A stretch of 64,000 nt of DNA from Paenibacillus_F sp047238265 (GCF_047238265.1 NZ_JBDFMM010000001.1:4030001-4094000), one strand, 5' to 3'. Counted from the stretch's first letter, positions 18,286-28,105 are shown. Numbers and translations are program-made. The notes: generated by a model not told the origin, from the letters alone.

Positions 18286-18322
18286 TTCCGGACTCAAATA
18301 TTTCATACCTGACTATAAAAAG

Positions 18323-18358
18323 AACCCGCTCACTGTAACGTGAGCGGGTTTTGCTTTT
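18323..18358 (+). terminator. Terminator after the M15 peptidase gene
   Basis: AACCCGCTCAC/GTGAGCGGGTT form a perfect 11-bp stem with a 6-nt loop, followed by TTGCTTTT, 38 bp after the stop codon. Confidence 0.93.
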
Positions 18359-18485
18359 GGGGTTTGTTTTACACCGCCGCTTCGCGTTCACGTTCCCCGG
18401 TATTCAGGTTTGCCCGCCTTCGGATTTCACCGGATTTCCTTAGCAAAATTTCAATCCTCCACATGAAACTCTCATTTCCGCGCAC

Positions 18486-18509
18486 AAAAAAACCGCGATA
18501 TACGCGGTT
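18486..18509 (-). terminator. Terminator after the penicillin-binding protein gene
   Basis: AACCGCG/CGCGGTT stem with a 5-nt loop, followed on the minus strand by about seven T residues; 97 bp after the stop of the gene at 18606. Confidence 0.85.
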
Positions 18510-18605
18510 TCTTGATCGCAAAACGTTTTTTCCCGGCATCCTCGGACGCCAAACGGATTCCGTCCTTTAGGACATTTCCCCGTCTCAACCAGGCTCCCTG
18601 CCGGT

Positions 18606-21059
18606 TCAGTAACCAACAGCCGTTCCTGCGCCGGCAGGAGAAGGCGAAGGAACGGGGCTCGGGCGGGCAGCGCTCACACCGGTCCCCGCAGCGCCCTCCT
18701 CCTTCTTCGCCTGAGGCTTCGGAGTCGGCTTCGCGGAGGCCGAAGGCGTCGCCTCGCCGGAAGGCGGTTTAACTCCCGGCGAAGGCGACGGGGTTGCCCC
18801 TGCGGGAGGCTTCTCCGTGCCTTCCGGCGGCTCGGTGCCAGCGACGGGAGGTTTCACGCTTCCCGTCGCGTCCTTGGGTGGCGGGTTGCCGGTGCCCGCC
18901 GGAGTCTCTTTCCCTCCGGGAGAGGCGCCCGCCCCTTCCGCCGGCGTTTGCGACGGCGAAGGCGAAGGCGTCGCAGTCGCGGGAGCTTCCCCGGCCGTGG
19001 AGTCCGCCGTTCGCGTGCGGCTTCCGCTTTTGCGCTCTCTGGAATCGGCGGAGGCGTAGGCTTTGCCGTTTTCTCCGTTGATCCGCTGGATTTTTCCTCC
19101 GGCAAGGCGGTAGCCCCGGGGAGCTTTGAAAGCCGTAACCGGCATTCCCTTGAGCGCCTGACTCATAATTTTCTGGAAGATGGCGGCCGGAAGCTTGTCG
19201 CCGCCTGTCGTCAGGTAATGCTCGCGGTTCGTTACCGGGTAACCGACCCAGACGGCCGTCACCAGCTCCGGGGTATAGCCGACAAACCAAGCATCCTTGG
19301 AGCCGTCGATAACGCCTCCGGATGAAGTGCGGAACTCGGCTACATCGGGAAGCTGCGTCGTACCCGTCTTGCCCGCTACATCGCGGTTAAGCCTTGCGTT
19401 GCGGCCCGAACCTTCCGTAATGACCTTCTGGAGCATTTCCGACATCGTGTACGCCGTATTGGCGTCGATCACGCGCTCCGTGTTCGTTTTCTGCTCCAGA
19501 ATGACGTTCCCGCTGCGGTCTTTCACCTGCGTGACCGCATAAGCGCGGGCCAGATTGCCGCCGTTCGCATACATCGTGTACGCCTGCGCCATCACAAGCG
19601 GAGAAGTCCCGTATTTCATGCCGCCCAGGGCAAGGCCGTAAACACGGTCATCGTCTTCCAGCGGAAGCCCGGCTTTGCGCCCGAAGGCCAGCGCCTTCTC
19701 GACGCCCACTTCCTTCATCATTGCCACGGCGGGGATGTTGTACGACTGGGCCAGCGCTTCCTCCATCGTCACCCAGCCATGGAACCGGTGACCGTAATTG
19801 TTCGGCTTGTAGCCCCCGGCGAACTCCGTTTCCGTGTCGTTGATCAGATCCTGGGGCTTGAATCCGGCCAGCAGCGCCGGCGTGTACACGACAAGCGGCT
19901 TGATCGTCGAGCCCGGCTGGCGTTGAAGCTGCGTCGCGTAATTAAACGCGCGGAATTCCTTCGTTTCGCTGCGGGAGCCGACCAGTCCTTTAACCGCACC
20001 GGTTTTCGCATCCAGAACGACGACGGAGCTCTGCAGCCCGCCTTTGTCCCCGGGGAAATTTTTCTTGTCCCGGTAGACGGCTTCCGCCGCATCCTGGACT
20101 TTAGGGTCCAGATTCGTGTAAATTTCCAGCCCCGACGATAAAATGTCCTGCTCCGACATTTTCGTTTTATCCAGCGTTTCCTGAATGACATAGTCCACGT
20201 AAGTGGGGTACTTGTTGCTTGCCGACAGAGACGTATTCTCCGTCAGCTTAATGGGTTCGTTCTGGGCAAGGTCGCGCTGCTCGGCCGTGATTTTACCCTG
20301 AGACGCCATCATGCTGAGCACGAGGTCCCGGCGTTCTTTCGCCTTATCGGGATTGTTAAGCGGCGAATACGCATTCGGCGACTTGGGCAGCCCCGCAAGC
20401 AGCGCCGCTTCCGCAAGCGTAAGCTCCGGCGTCTTTTTGCCGAAATAAATCTGGGAAGCCCGCTCGATTCCCCAGGCACCGCGCCCGTAATAAATGTAAT
20501 TGAGGTACAGCTCCAGAATCTGCTCTTTGCCGTAATTGTTCTCGATCTTGAGCGCTGCGACCGCTTCGTTGATTTTGCGCTGAAGCGTCTGCTCCGAGCT
20601 GAACAGCTTCACTTTGGCGAGCTGCTGGGTAATCGTACTCCCGCCCTGCACAACCTCCCCGTTTTTCACATTTGTAAATAACGCGCGGCTCAAACCTTTG
20701 TAATCGATCCCGTCATGCTCGTAAAACCGGGAGTCTTCCACCGCTACAATCGCATCCGTGAGCACTTTCGGAAACGCCGAATACGGAACATATTCCATTC
20801 TGGAATTGGTCAGCTCCGTGATCAGCTCCTTATTCACATCGTAAACCCGCAGCGGCATCGGCGGCTCCTGCGCCAGCTTCGAAAGATCCGTCTGCCGGTA
20901 CATTTCGATTCCCGTCTTCGCTGCCCACGCTCCTGCACCAAGTACAACGACTAACGCTCCCAGAACGACAAAACCGGCGATTTTACGTGCTTTTCTCTTC
21001 TTCTTCGGTGTCGTTCGGTCTTTTTTTCCGGGCTTATCCGTCTGCTCGGTGTCGGTCAT
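18606..21059 (-). CDS. Class A penicillin-binding protein (PBP1A type)
   Basis: A bifunctional peptidoglycan glycosyltransferase/transpeptidase of 817 residues. A short basic cytoplasmic tail precedes one membrane segment (about residues 27-50). The GT51 domain has AVEDSRFYEHDG with the catalytic Glu, GGSTITQQLAK and YYGRGAWGIE. The transpeptidase has the STIK serine, the SYN motif and KTGT. The last 150 residues are a Pro/Gly/Ser/Thr/Glu-rich tail with no fold. ATG 21059 has GGAGGGGG at six bases; an in-frame start at 21092 lies before that site and is unlikely. It is transcribed alone, with a terminator downstream. Confidence 0.95.
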   Translation of the reverse strand: MTDTEQTDKPGKKDRTTPKKKRKARKIAGFVVLGALVVVLGAGAWAAKTGIEMYRQTDLSKLAQEPPMPLRVYDVNKELITELTNSRMEYVPYSAFPKVLTDAIVAVEDSRFYEHDGIDYKGLSRALFTNVKNGEVVQGGSTITQQLAKVKLFSSEQTLQRKINEAVAALKIENNYGKEQILELYLNYIYYGRGAWGIERASQIYFGKKTPELTLAEAALLAGLPKSPNAYSPLNNPDKAKERRDLVLSMMASQGKITAEQRDLAQNEPIKLTENTSLSASNKYPTYVDYVIQETLDKTKMSEQDILSSGLEIYTNLDPKVQDAAEAVYRDKKNFPGDKGGLQSSVVVLDAKTGAVKGLVGSRSETKEFRAFNYATQLQRQPGSTIKPLVVYTPALLAGFKPQDLINDTETEFAGGYKPNNYGHRFHGWVTMEEALAQSYNIPAVAMMKEVGVEKALAFGRKAGLPLEDDDRVYGLALGGMKYGTSPLVMAQAYTMYANGGNLARAYAVTQVKDRSGNVILEQKTNTERVIDANTAYTMSEMLQKVITEGSGRNARLNRDVAGKTGTTQLPDVAEFRTSSGGVIDGSKDAWFVGYTPELVTAVWVGYPVTNREHYLTTGGDKLPAAIFQKIMSQALKGMPVTAFKAPRGYRLAGGKIQRINGENGKAYASADSRERKSGSRTRTADSTAGEAPATATPSPSPSQTPAEGAGASPGGKETPAGTGNPPPKDATGSVKPPVAGTEPPEGTEKPPAGATPSPSPGVKPPSGEATPSASAKPTPKPQAKKEEGAAGTGVSAARPSPVPSPSPAGAGTAVGY

Positions 21060-21296
21060 GCGTCCCCCTCCATCCAGCTGTGTATGTAACATGCCTGCTA
21101 CCTATTACCACCGGAAAAACAAGTTTCAAACACACGGCGCGTTTTTGCCCATGAAAAAACGGACCTCCGCCCCTGCAGGCAGCCGATCCGCAGCTTCAAT
21201 TCTCTCTATTTTCCTATCCGATAAAAAAATGTGCCTCCGCTCTCCGGAACTCCGCAAAGCCTAAAAAATTTGATGTTTCTGCGCTCCGTCTGCCGC

Positions 21297-22386
21297 TTAT
21301 TTGCCTGCCGCAGCCTGCTTCAGCGCCTGCTCGATAAACGAATTATCCACCACCCGGGTGACGTCGATCTTCTGTTTGATCGCATCCTGGGACAGCATAA
21401 AATCTGCCGTAGACTGCTGCGCCTCCACAAATTCCGGGGTGATGACCGCGTTCATCGGTTCGAGGTTGTCCAGCACTTTCCGGACGATTTCGGGGTCCAG
21501 CTTCTTGGCCTTGGCCAGAATACCGACCGCTTCTTCCTCGTGCTCCGCCAGCCAAAGTCTGGCTTTCTCGTACGTTTTTAAGAAAAGCACCGTCAAATCC
21601 GGATGCTCCTGTGCAAACTCGCTGCGCGCCACGATAAAACCCGGCCCGAGAAGATCGAGACTGCTTTCCGTCCGCCAGCACCGACGCTCCTCCCGCCACG
21701 ATCTCGCTCGTTATAAACGGTTCCCAGACCGCCCAGGCGTCCACCGCCCCCGTCTGAAAAGCGGGCCGCGCCTCATCCGGCTGAAGCTGGACGATTTTGA
21801 CGTCATCGGGCTTTAAACCGGCTTGTACGATCGCTCTGTACAGAAAAATCCAGCCGCTGCTCCCTTTGGCTACGGCAATCTTTTTGCCTTTCAGGTCCTT
21901 CACCGTTTGAAGCGGACTTCCTTTCGGAACGAGAATCGCGTTCCCCTTCTTGCCGTCGCCGCTTACGGCGATTTCTTTAAAACTAACCTTGCCCGCCTGG
22001 GCGGCGATGACAGGTCCGTTCCCGACGATCCCGAAATCGAGCCGCCCGGCCGTAATGGACTCGAAGTGGGGAGGGCCGCTTTGAAACTCCTGCCATTTGA
22101 CCTCCGCCCCCGCTTCGGCGAATGCTTCCTCGAACCATTTCTTCTCCCGGGCGATGAGCAGCGGCCCCAGGCTCTGCTGGATTCCGATGCTGACCGTCAG
22201 TTTGTCCTTTCCGCTTTTCCCCGCCGGGGCCGCTCCTTCCGTTAAAGCTCCTTCTCCCCTGCCTATGCAGCCCGGCAGCAGTAGAATTATCAGAAACGCA
22301 ATAGGTACGGCCCACCGGTATACGCCTCTGCCATCCGCCGCCGGGCGCCTTTTGCCTGCAGCTCTCCATCCTTTCTCCCCTTTCAT
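21297..22386 (-). pseudogene. ABC transporter substrate-binding protein for aliphatic sulfonates (SsuA-like), frameshifted
   Basis: The first frame (22386 to about 21665) encodes a lipoprotein signal (IILLLPGC), then LTVSIGIQQSLGPLLIAREKKWF and the SsuA/NrtA/TauA-type ligand-binding fold up to ASVLADGK. The second frame continues with SLDLLGPGFIVARSEFAQEH and runs to the normal C-terminus at 21297. The two join near 21660-21670 if one base is removed from the A-triplet in GGAAAGC. As sequenced the protein would end with about 115 unrelated residues. GGAGG lies 11 bases before ATG 22386. It follows ssuD by 32 bp on the same strand; no permease or ATPase gene is adjacent. Disablement or sequencing error are both possible. 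Confidence 0.82.
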
Positions 22387-22418
22387 CCGGTTAGGTCCTC
22401 CGTACGCACGCCTGGAGC

Positions 22419-23636
22419 CTACGCCTCAATCTTCTCCTTCCGACCGGAAAAAGCGATGTCCGCCGCGGCTCCGCGCTCCGCCAGTTTTCGCTTGAAAACC
22501 GGCAGCAGCAAATTCCCCGTAGTCCGGGCTTCTTCCAGATTCGGGTATCCCGAAAGAATAAACGAAGAGATCCCGATATCCGTAAATTCCAGCAGACGGT
22601 CCGCCACCTGCTCGGCGCTGCCGACGAACGTCATGGCTCCGCCGCCGCGCACGATGGAAATGCCCGCCCACAAATTCGGGCCGATGAGATATCCGTTCGC
22701 CCTTGAGCTTTCCCGCAGCGAGTTTTGCCGCTGCTGATTCGTCGCATCCGTTTCCTTAAAACGGTGGCTCGACCATTCGATCACGCTGTCGTCCACTTTG
22801 GAAATAATGTCCCACGCGTCTTTCCAGGCTTCTTCCTCGGTTTCCCGGACGACCACCTGCGCGCGCAGCCCGTAACGAAGCTCCCGCTCCTTCCCGGTGG
22901 ACGCCTTCACCTCAGCCCGAATCTCCTCCACTTGCCGGATCTGCTCCCGTATCCAGTCAAGAGGCTCCGCCCACATCAGATAGACGTCGGAGGTTTCGAC
23001 GGCCGTCCGTTTGCCCGCTTCGGAGCTTCCTCCGAAATAGAGGGGCGGATAGGGCTTTTGCACGGGCAGAGGAAGTCCCGCTCCGCCTTCGAGCCGGTAG
23101 TACTTCCCGTTGAAGTCGACCTTCTCCGAACCGCCGTACTTGTACCCGCCGCCGGCCAGAAATTTCTCTCCCCCGTCGTTTGACCGCGTCCACACGCTGC
23201 GGACGATATGCAGAAATTCGCGTGTGCGTGCGTACCGCTCGTCATGATCGCCCGCGAGCGGATCGCCCGTTGCCGCCAAGTCCGACGGAGATCCGCCCGT
23301 CACGACGTTGATCAGCGCCCGGCCGCCGGACAAGACATCGAGCGTCGCGGCCATTCTGGCGGCAAGCACGGGCGCGATCAGTCCCGGCCTCATCGCCACC
23401 AAAGGCTTGAGCATCTTCGTATGCGACGCGACGATAGAGCCCACAATCCAGGCATCCAGGCACGACCCGCCCGTGGGGATAAGAGCGAACGTGAAACCCG
23501 CTTCCTCCGCCGTTTGCGCCACCTGAATCATATAGGCGGCGGATGATTCTCTTTCCGGCTCGACTCCGATGTACTTGCCGTCTCCGGTGGTTGGAATAAA
23601 CCAGCCGAATTCCACTTCCCGAACCGCGTTTCCCAT
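22419..23636 (-). CDS. ssuD: FMN-dependent alkanesulfonate monooxygenase (SsuD-like)
   Basis: A luciferase-like monooxygenase that uses reduced flavin to desulfonate alkanesulfonates when sulfate is scarce. The 405-residue protein has the family pattern: FGWFIPTTGDGKYIG at the N-terminus, PLVAMRPGLIAP, LDVLSGGRALINVVTGGSPSDLAATGD, YYRLEG, PLYFGGSSEAGKRTA, and FVGSAEQVADRLLEFTDIGISSFILSGYPNLEEA near the end. ATG 23636 has AAAGGAG eight bases upstream; earlier in-frame starts lack one. It forms a pair with the frameshifted binding-protein gene. No flavin reductase gene is nearby. Confidence 0.9.
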   Translation of the reverse strand: MGNAVREVEFGWFIPTTGDGKYIGVEPERESSAAYMIQVAQTAEEAGFTFALIPTGGSCLDAWIVGSIVASHTKMLKPLVAMRPGLIAPVLAARMAATLDVLSGGRALINVVTGGSPSDLAATGDPLAGDHDERYARTREFLHIVRSVWTRSNDGGEKFLAGGGYKYGGSEKVDFNGKYYRLEGGAGLPLPVQKPYPPLYFGGSSEAGKRTAVETSDVYLMWAEPLDWIREQIRQVEEIRAEVKASTGKERELRYGLRAQVVVRETEEEAWKDAWDIISKVDDSVIEWSSHRFKETDATNQQRQNSLRESSRANGYLIGPNLWAGISIVRGGGAMTFVGSAEQVADRLLEFTDIGISSFILSGYPNLEEARTTGNLLLPVFKRKLAERGAAADIAFSGRKEKIEA

Positions 23637-23802
23637 GCTCCACGCTCCTTTTCTGTTGGTTCTTCCACACATCCATACTATACTTTTCACATATATTTAG
23701 TCGGATTTAAATCAAATAAGGTGCTCTTTTATATTCAAACCCCCTTCTCTGCAAAATGTCGCCCTTACCCGGGACCCGTCCGCTCCCTCCTCTCGGCTAC
23801 GC

Positions 23803-23844
23803 AAAAAAGCCGGAAACAATAAGCTTTAGCTTATGTCTCCGGCT
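23803..23844 (-). terminator. Terminator after mtaB
   Basis: AGCCGGA.../...TCCGGCT with an inner AAGC/GCTT stem, followed on the minus strand by six T residues, 80 bp after the mtaB stop. Confidence 0.9.
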
Positions 23845-23924
23845 GTCCGGTAGATGGTAATCAATGGAATTGTACACCATCTTAACACCGTGCCCAGGGT
23901 CTGTCAACCCGCTACCTACGTTTC

Positions 23925-25286
23925 TCAGACAATCGCTTTGATCCGGTTCGCGGATGCGGATTGCTCTTCCGCCACGCCGATCAGCTTGCCTTTGGATTCG
24001 TTCACGCCGGCTTCCTGCACTTCCACCGTACATACGCGGCCGATCATTTCTTGCGGCGCTTCGAATACCATCTGCATATAGTTGTCGCTGTAACCCATCA
24101 GCAGGCCGCTGTCTTCGGCGGCATCTTTGTAGGCGCGCTCCGGAATGACTTCCAGTTGTTTGCCGACATACTGCTTGGCGTACTCCAACTGCATTTTCTC
24201 CGACAAGTCGATCAGCTCGTGAACGCGTGCGTTCTTGATCTCTTCGTCGATCTGGTCCAGCATCCGCGCCGCAGGCGTTCCGGTCCGCTTGGAATACGGG
24301 AACACGTGCATTTCCGCAAACTTCATCTGTTCCATAAAAGCATAGCCTTCCCGGAACATTTCGTCCGTCTCGCCCGGGAAACCGACGATAATGTCCGTCG
24401 TGATGGCCGCGCCCGGCAGCGCTTTATGGATAAGCTCGATCTTACGGCCGTATTCGGCCGTCGTATATTTGCGGCGCATCCGTGCCAGAACCTGGTCGTT
24501 GCCGGCCTGGAGCGGAATGTGCAGATGACGGCACATTTTATCGGAGGTGCCCAGCACTTCCAGGACTTCGTCCGTAATCTGGCTCGCCTCGATCGAGGAG
24601 ATCCGGATCCGGTTCAGGCCGTCCACCTTGTCCAGGTCCCACAACAGGCGGGCCAGGCTGTAATTTTCCATATCTTCGCCGTAGCCGCCGGTATGAATAC
24701 CCGTCAGTACGATTTCTTTGTAGCCCGCGTCAACGAGCATATGCGCCTGCTTGACTACGCTCTCCGGTTCCCGGCTGCGCATAAGGCCGCGCGACCAAGG
24801 AATGATGCAGAAAGTGCAAAAATTGTTGCAGCCTTCCTGAATTTTCAGAAACGCGCGGGTGCGGTCGGCAAAATCCGGCACGTCCAGTTCCTCGAACTGG
24901 CGCGTTTTCATAATGTTGCGCACGGCGTTGATCGGCTGACGCTCCTGCTGGAACTGCTTCACCAGGGAAATGATTTTGTCCCGGTCCTGCGTCCCGATAA
25001 CGAGATCGACGCCGGGAATCGCCATGATTTCCGCAGGGGAAGTCTGCGCGTAGCAGCCCGTAACGGCCACGATGGCCTCGGGATTGCGCCGCACGGCACG
25101 GCGGATCATCTGGCGGCTTTTCTTGTCGCCGGTATTTGTAACGGTACACGTATTAATCACGTAAACGTCCGCCGTCTGTTCAAAATCGACCTGTTCGTAC
25201 CCTTCGCCTTTGAACTTCTGCCAGATCGCTTCCGTGTCGTAAAAATTAACTTTACACCCCAAGGTGTGAAATGCCACAGTTGACAT
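23925..25286 (-). CDS. mtaB: tRNA t6A37 methylthiotransferase
   Basis: A radical-SAM methylthiotransferase that converts t6A to ms2t6A at position 37 of ANN-reading tRNAs. The 453-residue protein has the N-terminal UPF0004 domain with its cysteines (TLGCKVN, NTCTVT, TGCYAQ), the radical-SAM motif CNNFCTFC (CxxxCxxC) and a C-terminal TRAM domain. ATG 25286 is preceded by GGGAGGA. It begins five bases after the rsmE stop, so the two are co-transcribed. The prmA-rsmE-mtaB order matches Bacillus yqeT-yqeU-yqeV apart from the inserted protease gene. Confidence 0.95.
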   Translation of the reverse strand: MSTVAFHTLGCKVNFYDTEAIWQKFKGEGYEQVDFEQTADVYVINTCTVTNTGDKKSRQMIRRAVRRNPEAIVAVTGCYAQTSPAEIMAIPGVDLVIGTQDRDKIISLVKQFQQERQPINAVRNIMKTRQFEELDVPDFADRTRAFLKIQEGCNNFCTFCIIPWSRGLMRSREPESVVKQAHMLVDAGYKEIVLTGIHTGGYGEDMENYSLARLLWDLDKVDGLNRIRISSIEASQITDEVLEVLGTSDKMCRHLHIPLQAGNDQVLARMRRKYTTAEYGRKIELIHKALPGAAITTDIIVGFPGETDEMFREGYAFMEQMKFAEMHVFPYSKRTGTPAARMLDQIDEEIKNARVHELIDLSEKMQLEYAKQYVGKQLEVIPERAYKDAAEDSGLLMGYSDNYMQMVFEAPQEMIGRVCTVEVQEAGVNESKGKLIGVAEEQSASANRIKAIV

Positions 25287-25291
25287 GATGT

Positions 25292-26110
25292 TTATCCTCC
25301 CATCTCTCCGGATTCGTATAGGATGCACGCAAGCCCGACCATCGCGGCCGTCTCCGTGCGTAAAATTCTCCGTCCGAGCGACACGGACACGCAGCCCGCA
25401 GCCTCGGCCTCGCGGACCTCCTGCTCGGTGAAGCCGCCTTCAGGTCCTACGAGCAGCAGCAGCCTGGCCGGCTTGCCGTCCGCGCCGGCTCCCTCCGCCG
25501 CTTTCCGCGAGGCTCCGGTTTCATCCGCCCGGCCGTCCCGGGAACCGAAATAACGGCGGATCGCCGTTCCGATGCCGAATCCGTCTTCTTTCTCGTAACA
25601 GATCCAGGCTCCGTCAGCGGCTTCGGACACCAGCTTCAAAAGAGCTTTCCACGAAAGCACGGACTCGATGACCGGAATCCGGTTCCGGTGCGCCTGCTCC
25701 GCCGCTTCCTTGGCTATTTTATTCCAGCGCTCGGTGCGCTTGGCTTCTTTCTTCGCATCGTACTGGACGACGGTCCGTTCGGACACGAACGGCAGAAAAC
25801 GCGCGGCGCCGATTTCGGTCCCCTTCTGGATGACCGTCTCCATCTTGTCGCCCTTCGGCAGACTTTGCGCGATCCATACCTCGACGGCAGGCTCCGCGCT
25901 CATTTCCAGCGTCTCGATGATCTTCGCTTCGACGCGGTTTTTGTCGACCGCCGTAATCTCGACGATCGCTTCACGGCTTGCACCGTCGCTGCAGATGCAG
26001 CGGTCGCCCTCTTCGGCACGCATGACACGCGCGAGATGATGGGCATCGTCGCCTGTAATCACGACGGAATCAACGCCGAAATCTCCGGCTGGAATGAAAT
26101 ATCTTTGCAT
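25292..26110 (-). CDS. rsmE: 16S rRNA (uracil1498-N3)-methyltransferase
   Basis: RsmE methylates U1498 of 16S rRNA through a knotted SPOUT fold. In 272 residues the markers are MQRYFIPAGDF, HHLARVMRAEEGD, PKGDKMETVIQKGTEIG, the conserved KEAAEQAHRNRIP, and the knot motifs LLVGPEGGFTEQEV and LGRRILRTETA. About 25 extra residues (GSRDGRADETGASRKAAEG) sit just before the knot. ATG 26110 has GAAAGAG upstream. It is the gene before mtaB. Confidence 0.94.
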   Translation of the reverse strand: MQRYFIPAGDFGVDSVVITGDDAHHLARVMRAEEGDRCICSDGASREAIVEITAVDKNRVEAKIIETLEMSAEPAVEVWIAQSLPKGDKMETVIQKGTEIGAARFLPFVSERTVVQYDAKKEAKRTERWNKIAKEAAEQAHRNRIPVIESVLSWKALLKLVSEAADGAWICYEKEDGFGIGTAIRRYFGSRDGRADETGASRKAAEGAGADGKPARLLLLVGPEGGFTEQEVREAEAAGCVSVSLGRRILRTETAAMVGLACILYESGEMGG

Positions 26111-26206
26111 TGCGGCCACTCTTTCTTTGTCGAAAATGCGTAAAAATCGCGTACATTTCATCTTACAATGTTCTCGTGTCAAAAGCTACCGCTGGCACAA
26201 ATTTTC

Positions 26207-26232
26207 ATAAAACCGGCCGGGGCTGCCCGGCC
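26207..26232 (-). terminator. Probable terminator after the M50 protease gene
   Basis: GGCCGGG/CCCGGCC stem with a 4-nt loop followed on the minus strand by GGTTTTAT. The T-run is short. It lies 58 bp after the stop at 26290 and would separate rsmE-mtaB from the protease. Confidence 0.6.
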
Positions 26233-26289
26233 TTCTGCGCCATTTATGAGAGGAGCCCGGCCCCTCCGCGGGAGTATCCCGGCGCCCTT

Positions 26290-26994
26290 TTACCCGATCA
26301 GCCTGAAAAACTGGTCGATGGGCAAGCGCTGCCCGAACAGCGAACCGATCAGATCGTTAAACGCATAAATGATATCGTACTGCAGCGAGAAAATCGGCCC
26401 CAGCGTTACCCGGTACAAAGGCGGGATAAACGCGACCAGCAGCAGGACCAGCATCCCCCACTGCTCGTATTGTCTGAGCTTTTCGCGCCCGGCGGCCGGG
26501 AGCACATCCTCCAGAATCCGGTATCCGTCGAGAGGAGGAACTGGAAGCAGGTTCAGGATGAACAGCAGCACGTTCATTTTCACGAACAGGATCATAAAAA
26601 TGAGCACGGCTTTCTGAATGCCCGCGGACCAGCCCACGATTCCGGTGTAATTCAGCAGCACATAAAACACGATAATGCCGAGAAAACCGAGCACCAGATT
26701 GCTGAAAGGCCCGGCGAAGCTGACGATTACGCCCATGAGGCGGGGCTTTTTGAAATTCGAGCGCCGGACGGGAACGGGCTTCGCCCAGCCGAATCCGGCG
26801 ATGACGAACAGCAGCGTCCCCAGCACATCGAGATGGACGCGGGGATTCAGCGTCACCCGGCCCTCCTTGTAAGCGGTAGGGTCCCCGAATTTGTAAGCCG
26901 AGTAGGCGTGCGCGAACTCATGCACCGTAAAGGCGATGATGAGCACGAGCAGCGTGAACGGCAGGAGCTGCAAAATGGCGTTGAAATCCCCCAT
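26290..26994 (-). CDS. Site-2 protease family (M50) membrane metalloprotease
   Basis: A 234-residue polytopic protein with the zinc motif HEFAH (about residue 29) in the second hydrophobic segment and NLLPVPPLDG, which supplies the third ligand Asp. GWAKPVPVRRSNFKKP is typical of the short S2P-like subgroup common in Bacillota. Such enzymes cut within membranes; the target is unknown. ATG 26994 (MGDFNAILQLL) starts eight bases after the prmA stop and uses a weak GTAGGCGG site, so translation likely depends on prmA. Its place inside the prmA-rsmE-mtaB series is not seen in B. subtilis. Confidence 0.9.
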   Translation of the reverse strand: MGDFNAILQLLPFTLLVLIIAFTVHEFAHAYSAYKFGDPTAYKEGRVTLNPRVHLDVLGTLLFVIAGFGWAKPVPVRRSNFKKPRLMGVIVSFAGPFSNLVLGFLGIIVFYVLLNYTGIVGWSAGIQKAVLIFMILFVKMNVLLFILNLLPVPPLDGYRILEDVLPAAGREKLRQYEQWGMLVLLLVAFIPPLYRVTLGPIFSLQYDIIYAFNDLIGSLFGQRLPIDQFFRLIG

Positions 26995-27002
26995 GCCGCC
27001 GC

Positions 27003-27977
27003 CTACCGTTTCCGCGCGATCAGCACGACCCACTCTCCGTCGCGGCGCACGTCCTCAACTTCGAAGCCCGCTGCGAGAAGACCGTTTTCCACATCTTTCT
27101 GCTTGCTTAGGATGACGCCGGAAACGACGTAACATCCGCCCGGTGCCAGTACTTTGTACACATCGTCAAGGAAAAGCAGAATAATTTCCGCCAAAATGTT
27201 CGCCACGACCACCTGAACGGGGAGCTTTACGCCGAGATCGGCGCCTCCGCCCGCTTCGCTTTCTTTGAAAACGCCCAGGAGATCGCTCAGCTTCACGCTG
27301 ATTTTGTTCTCCAGGCCGTTAAGCTTGACGTTATCGGTCGCGCTCGAAACCGCCACCGGGTCAAGATCGACCGCAAGAACGCTGCGGGCTCCGAGTTTGG
27401 CCGCCGCAATCGACAGGATGCCGGAACCCGTGCCCACGTCGATCACATCTTCGCCGCCCTTGATGACCTCTTCCAGCGTCTTGAGGCAAAGCGATGTGGT
27501 GGCATGGGTTCCCGTTCCGAAAGCCATTCCCGGATCAAGCTCCAGAATGATCTCGCCTTCCGATGCCTCATATTGTTCCCATGTCGGTTTGATCGTCAGA
27601 CGCTCGGTGATACGGACGGGTTTAAAATACTGCTTCCAGGCGTTCGCCCAGTCTTCGTCGTCCACCTCGCGCAGCTCGTAAGTCGGATTGCCCGTATCGA
27701 TGCCGAATTCGGCCAGTCCTTCAACCGATTGCTTCAGCGTACTCATGATGGATTCCGGCTCGGTTCCTTCGGAAAAATATCCTTTGATCACGGCACGGCC
27801 TTCCGGAATATCGTTAAAAGGCAGCTCGTACCACTGTCCGAGCGAAGTATCCCGCTTCTTATTCAACGTGCCGGATTCTTCGATAGAAACCCCTCCGGCT
27901 CCAAATTCATGAAGAAAATTAGAAATCATTTCAACGGCTTGTTCCGTCGTGTTTACCGTAATTTCATGCCAACGCAT
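27003..27977 (-). CDS. prmA: Ribosomal protein L11 methyltransferase
   Basis: PrmA trimethylates ribosomal protein L11. The 324-residue protein has the N-terminal L11-recognition domain (MRWHEITVNTTEQAVE), DEDWANAWKQYFKPVRI, the PrmA signature LDPGMAFGTGTHATT, SAM motif I VIDVGTGSGILSIAA and NILAEI in place of NPPY. ATG 27977 follows AAGGGGGA. It is probably first in a run with the M50 protease gene. It lies 284 bp from the next gene upstream, with a terminator between, so it has its own promoter, not clearly identified. Confidence 0.95.
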   Translation of the reverse strand: MRWHEITVNTTEQAVEMISNFLHEFGAGGVSIEESGTLNKKRDTSLGQWYELPFNDIPEGRAVIKGYFSEGTEPESIMSTLKQSVEGLAEFGIDTGNPTYELREVDDEDWANAWKQYFKPVRITERLTIKPTWEQYEASEGEIILELDPGMAFGTGTHATTSLCLKTLEEVIKGGEDVIDVGTGSGILSIAAAKLGARSVLAVDLDPVAVSSATDNVKLNGLENKISVKLSDLLGVFKESEAGGGADLGVKLPVQVVVANILAEIILLFLDDVYKVLAPGGCYVVSGVILSKQKDVENGLLAAGFEVEDVRRDGEWVVLIARKR

Positions 27978-28105
27978 CGCAACTTGTTCCCCCTTGCGGA
28001 TTTTAGCCTTGCTTATCCGCTCACATATCTTGTTATTGTACTATACTTTACAAGCCCGGTAAAACCGTCTGCCCCGGCCGCGCCGCCCTCCCTTGCGGAG
28101 CATGC

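Noticed and set aside
23637..23802. Possible S-box or other riboswitch upstream of ssuD
   Set aside because: No conserved S-box elements or terminator stem could be found; only weak promoter-like hexamers are visible.
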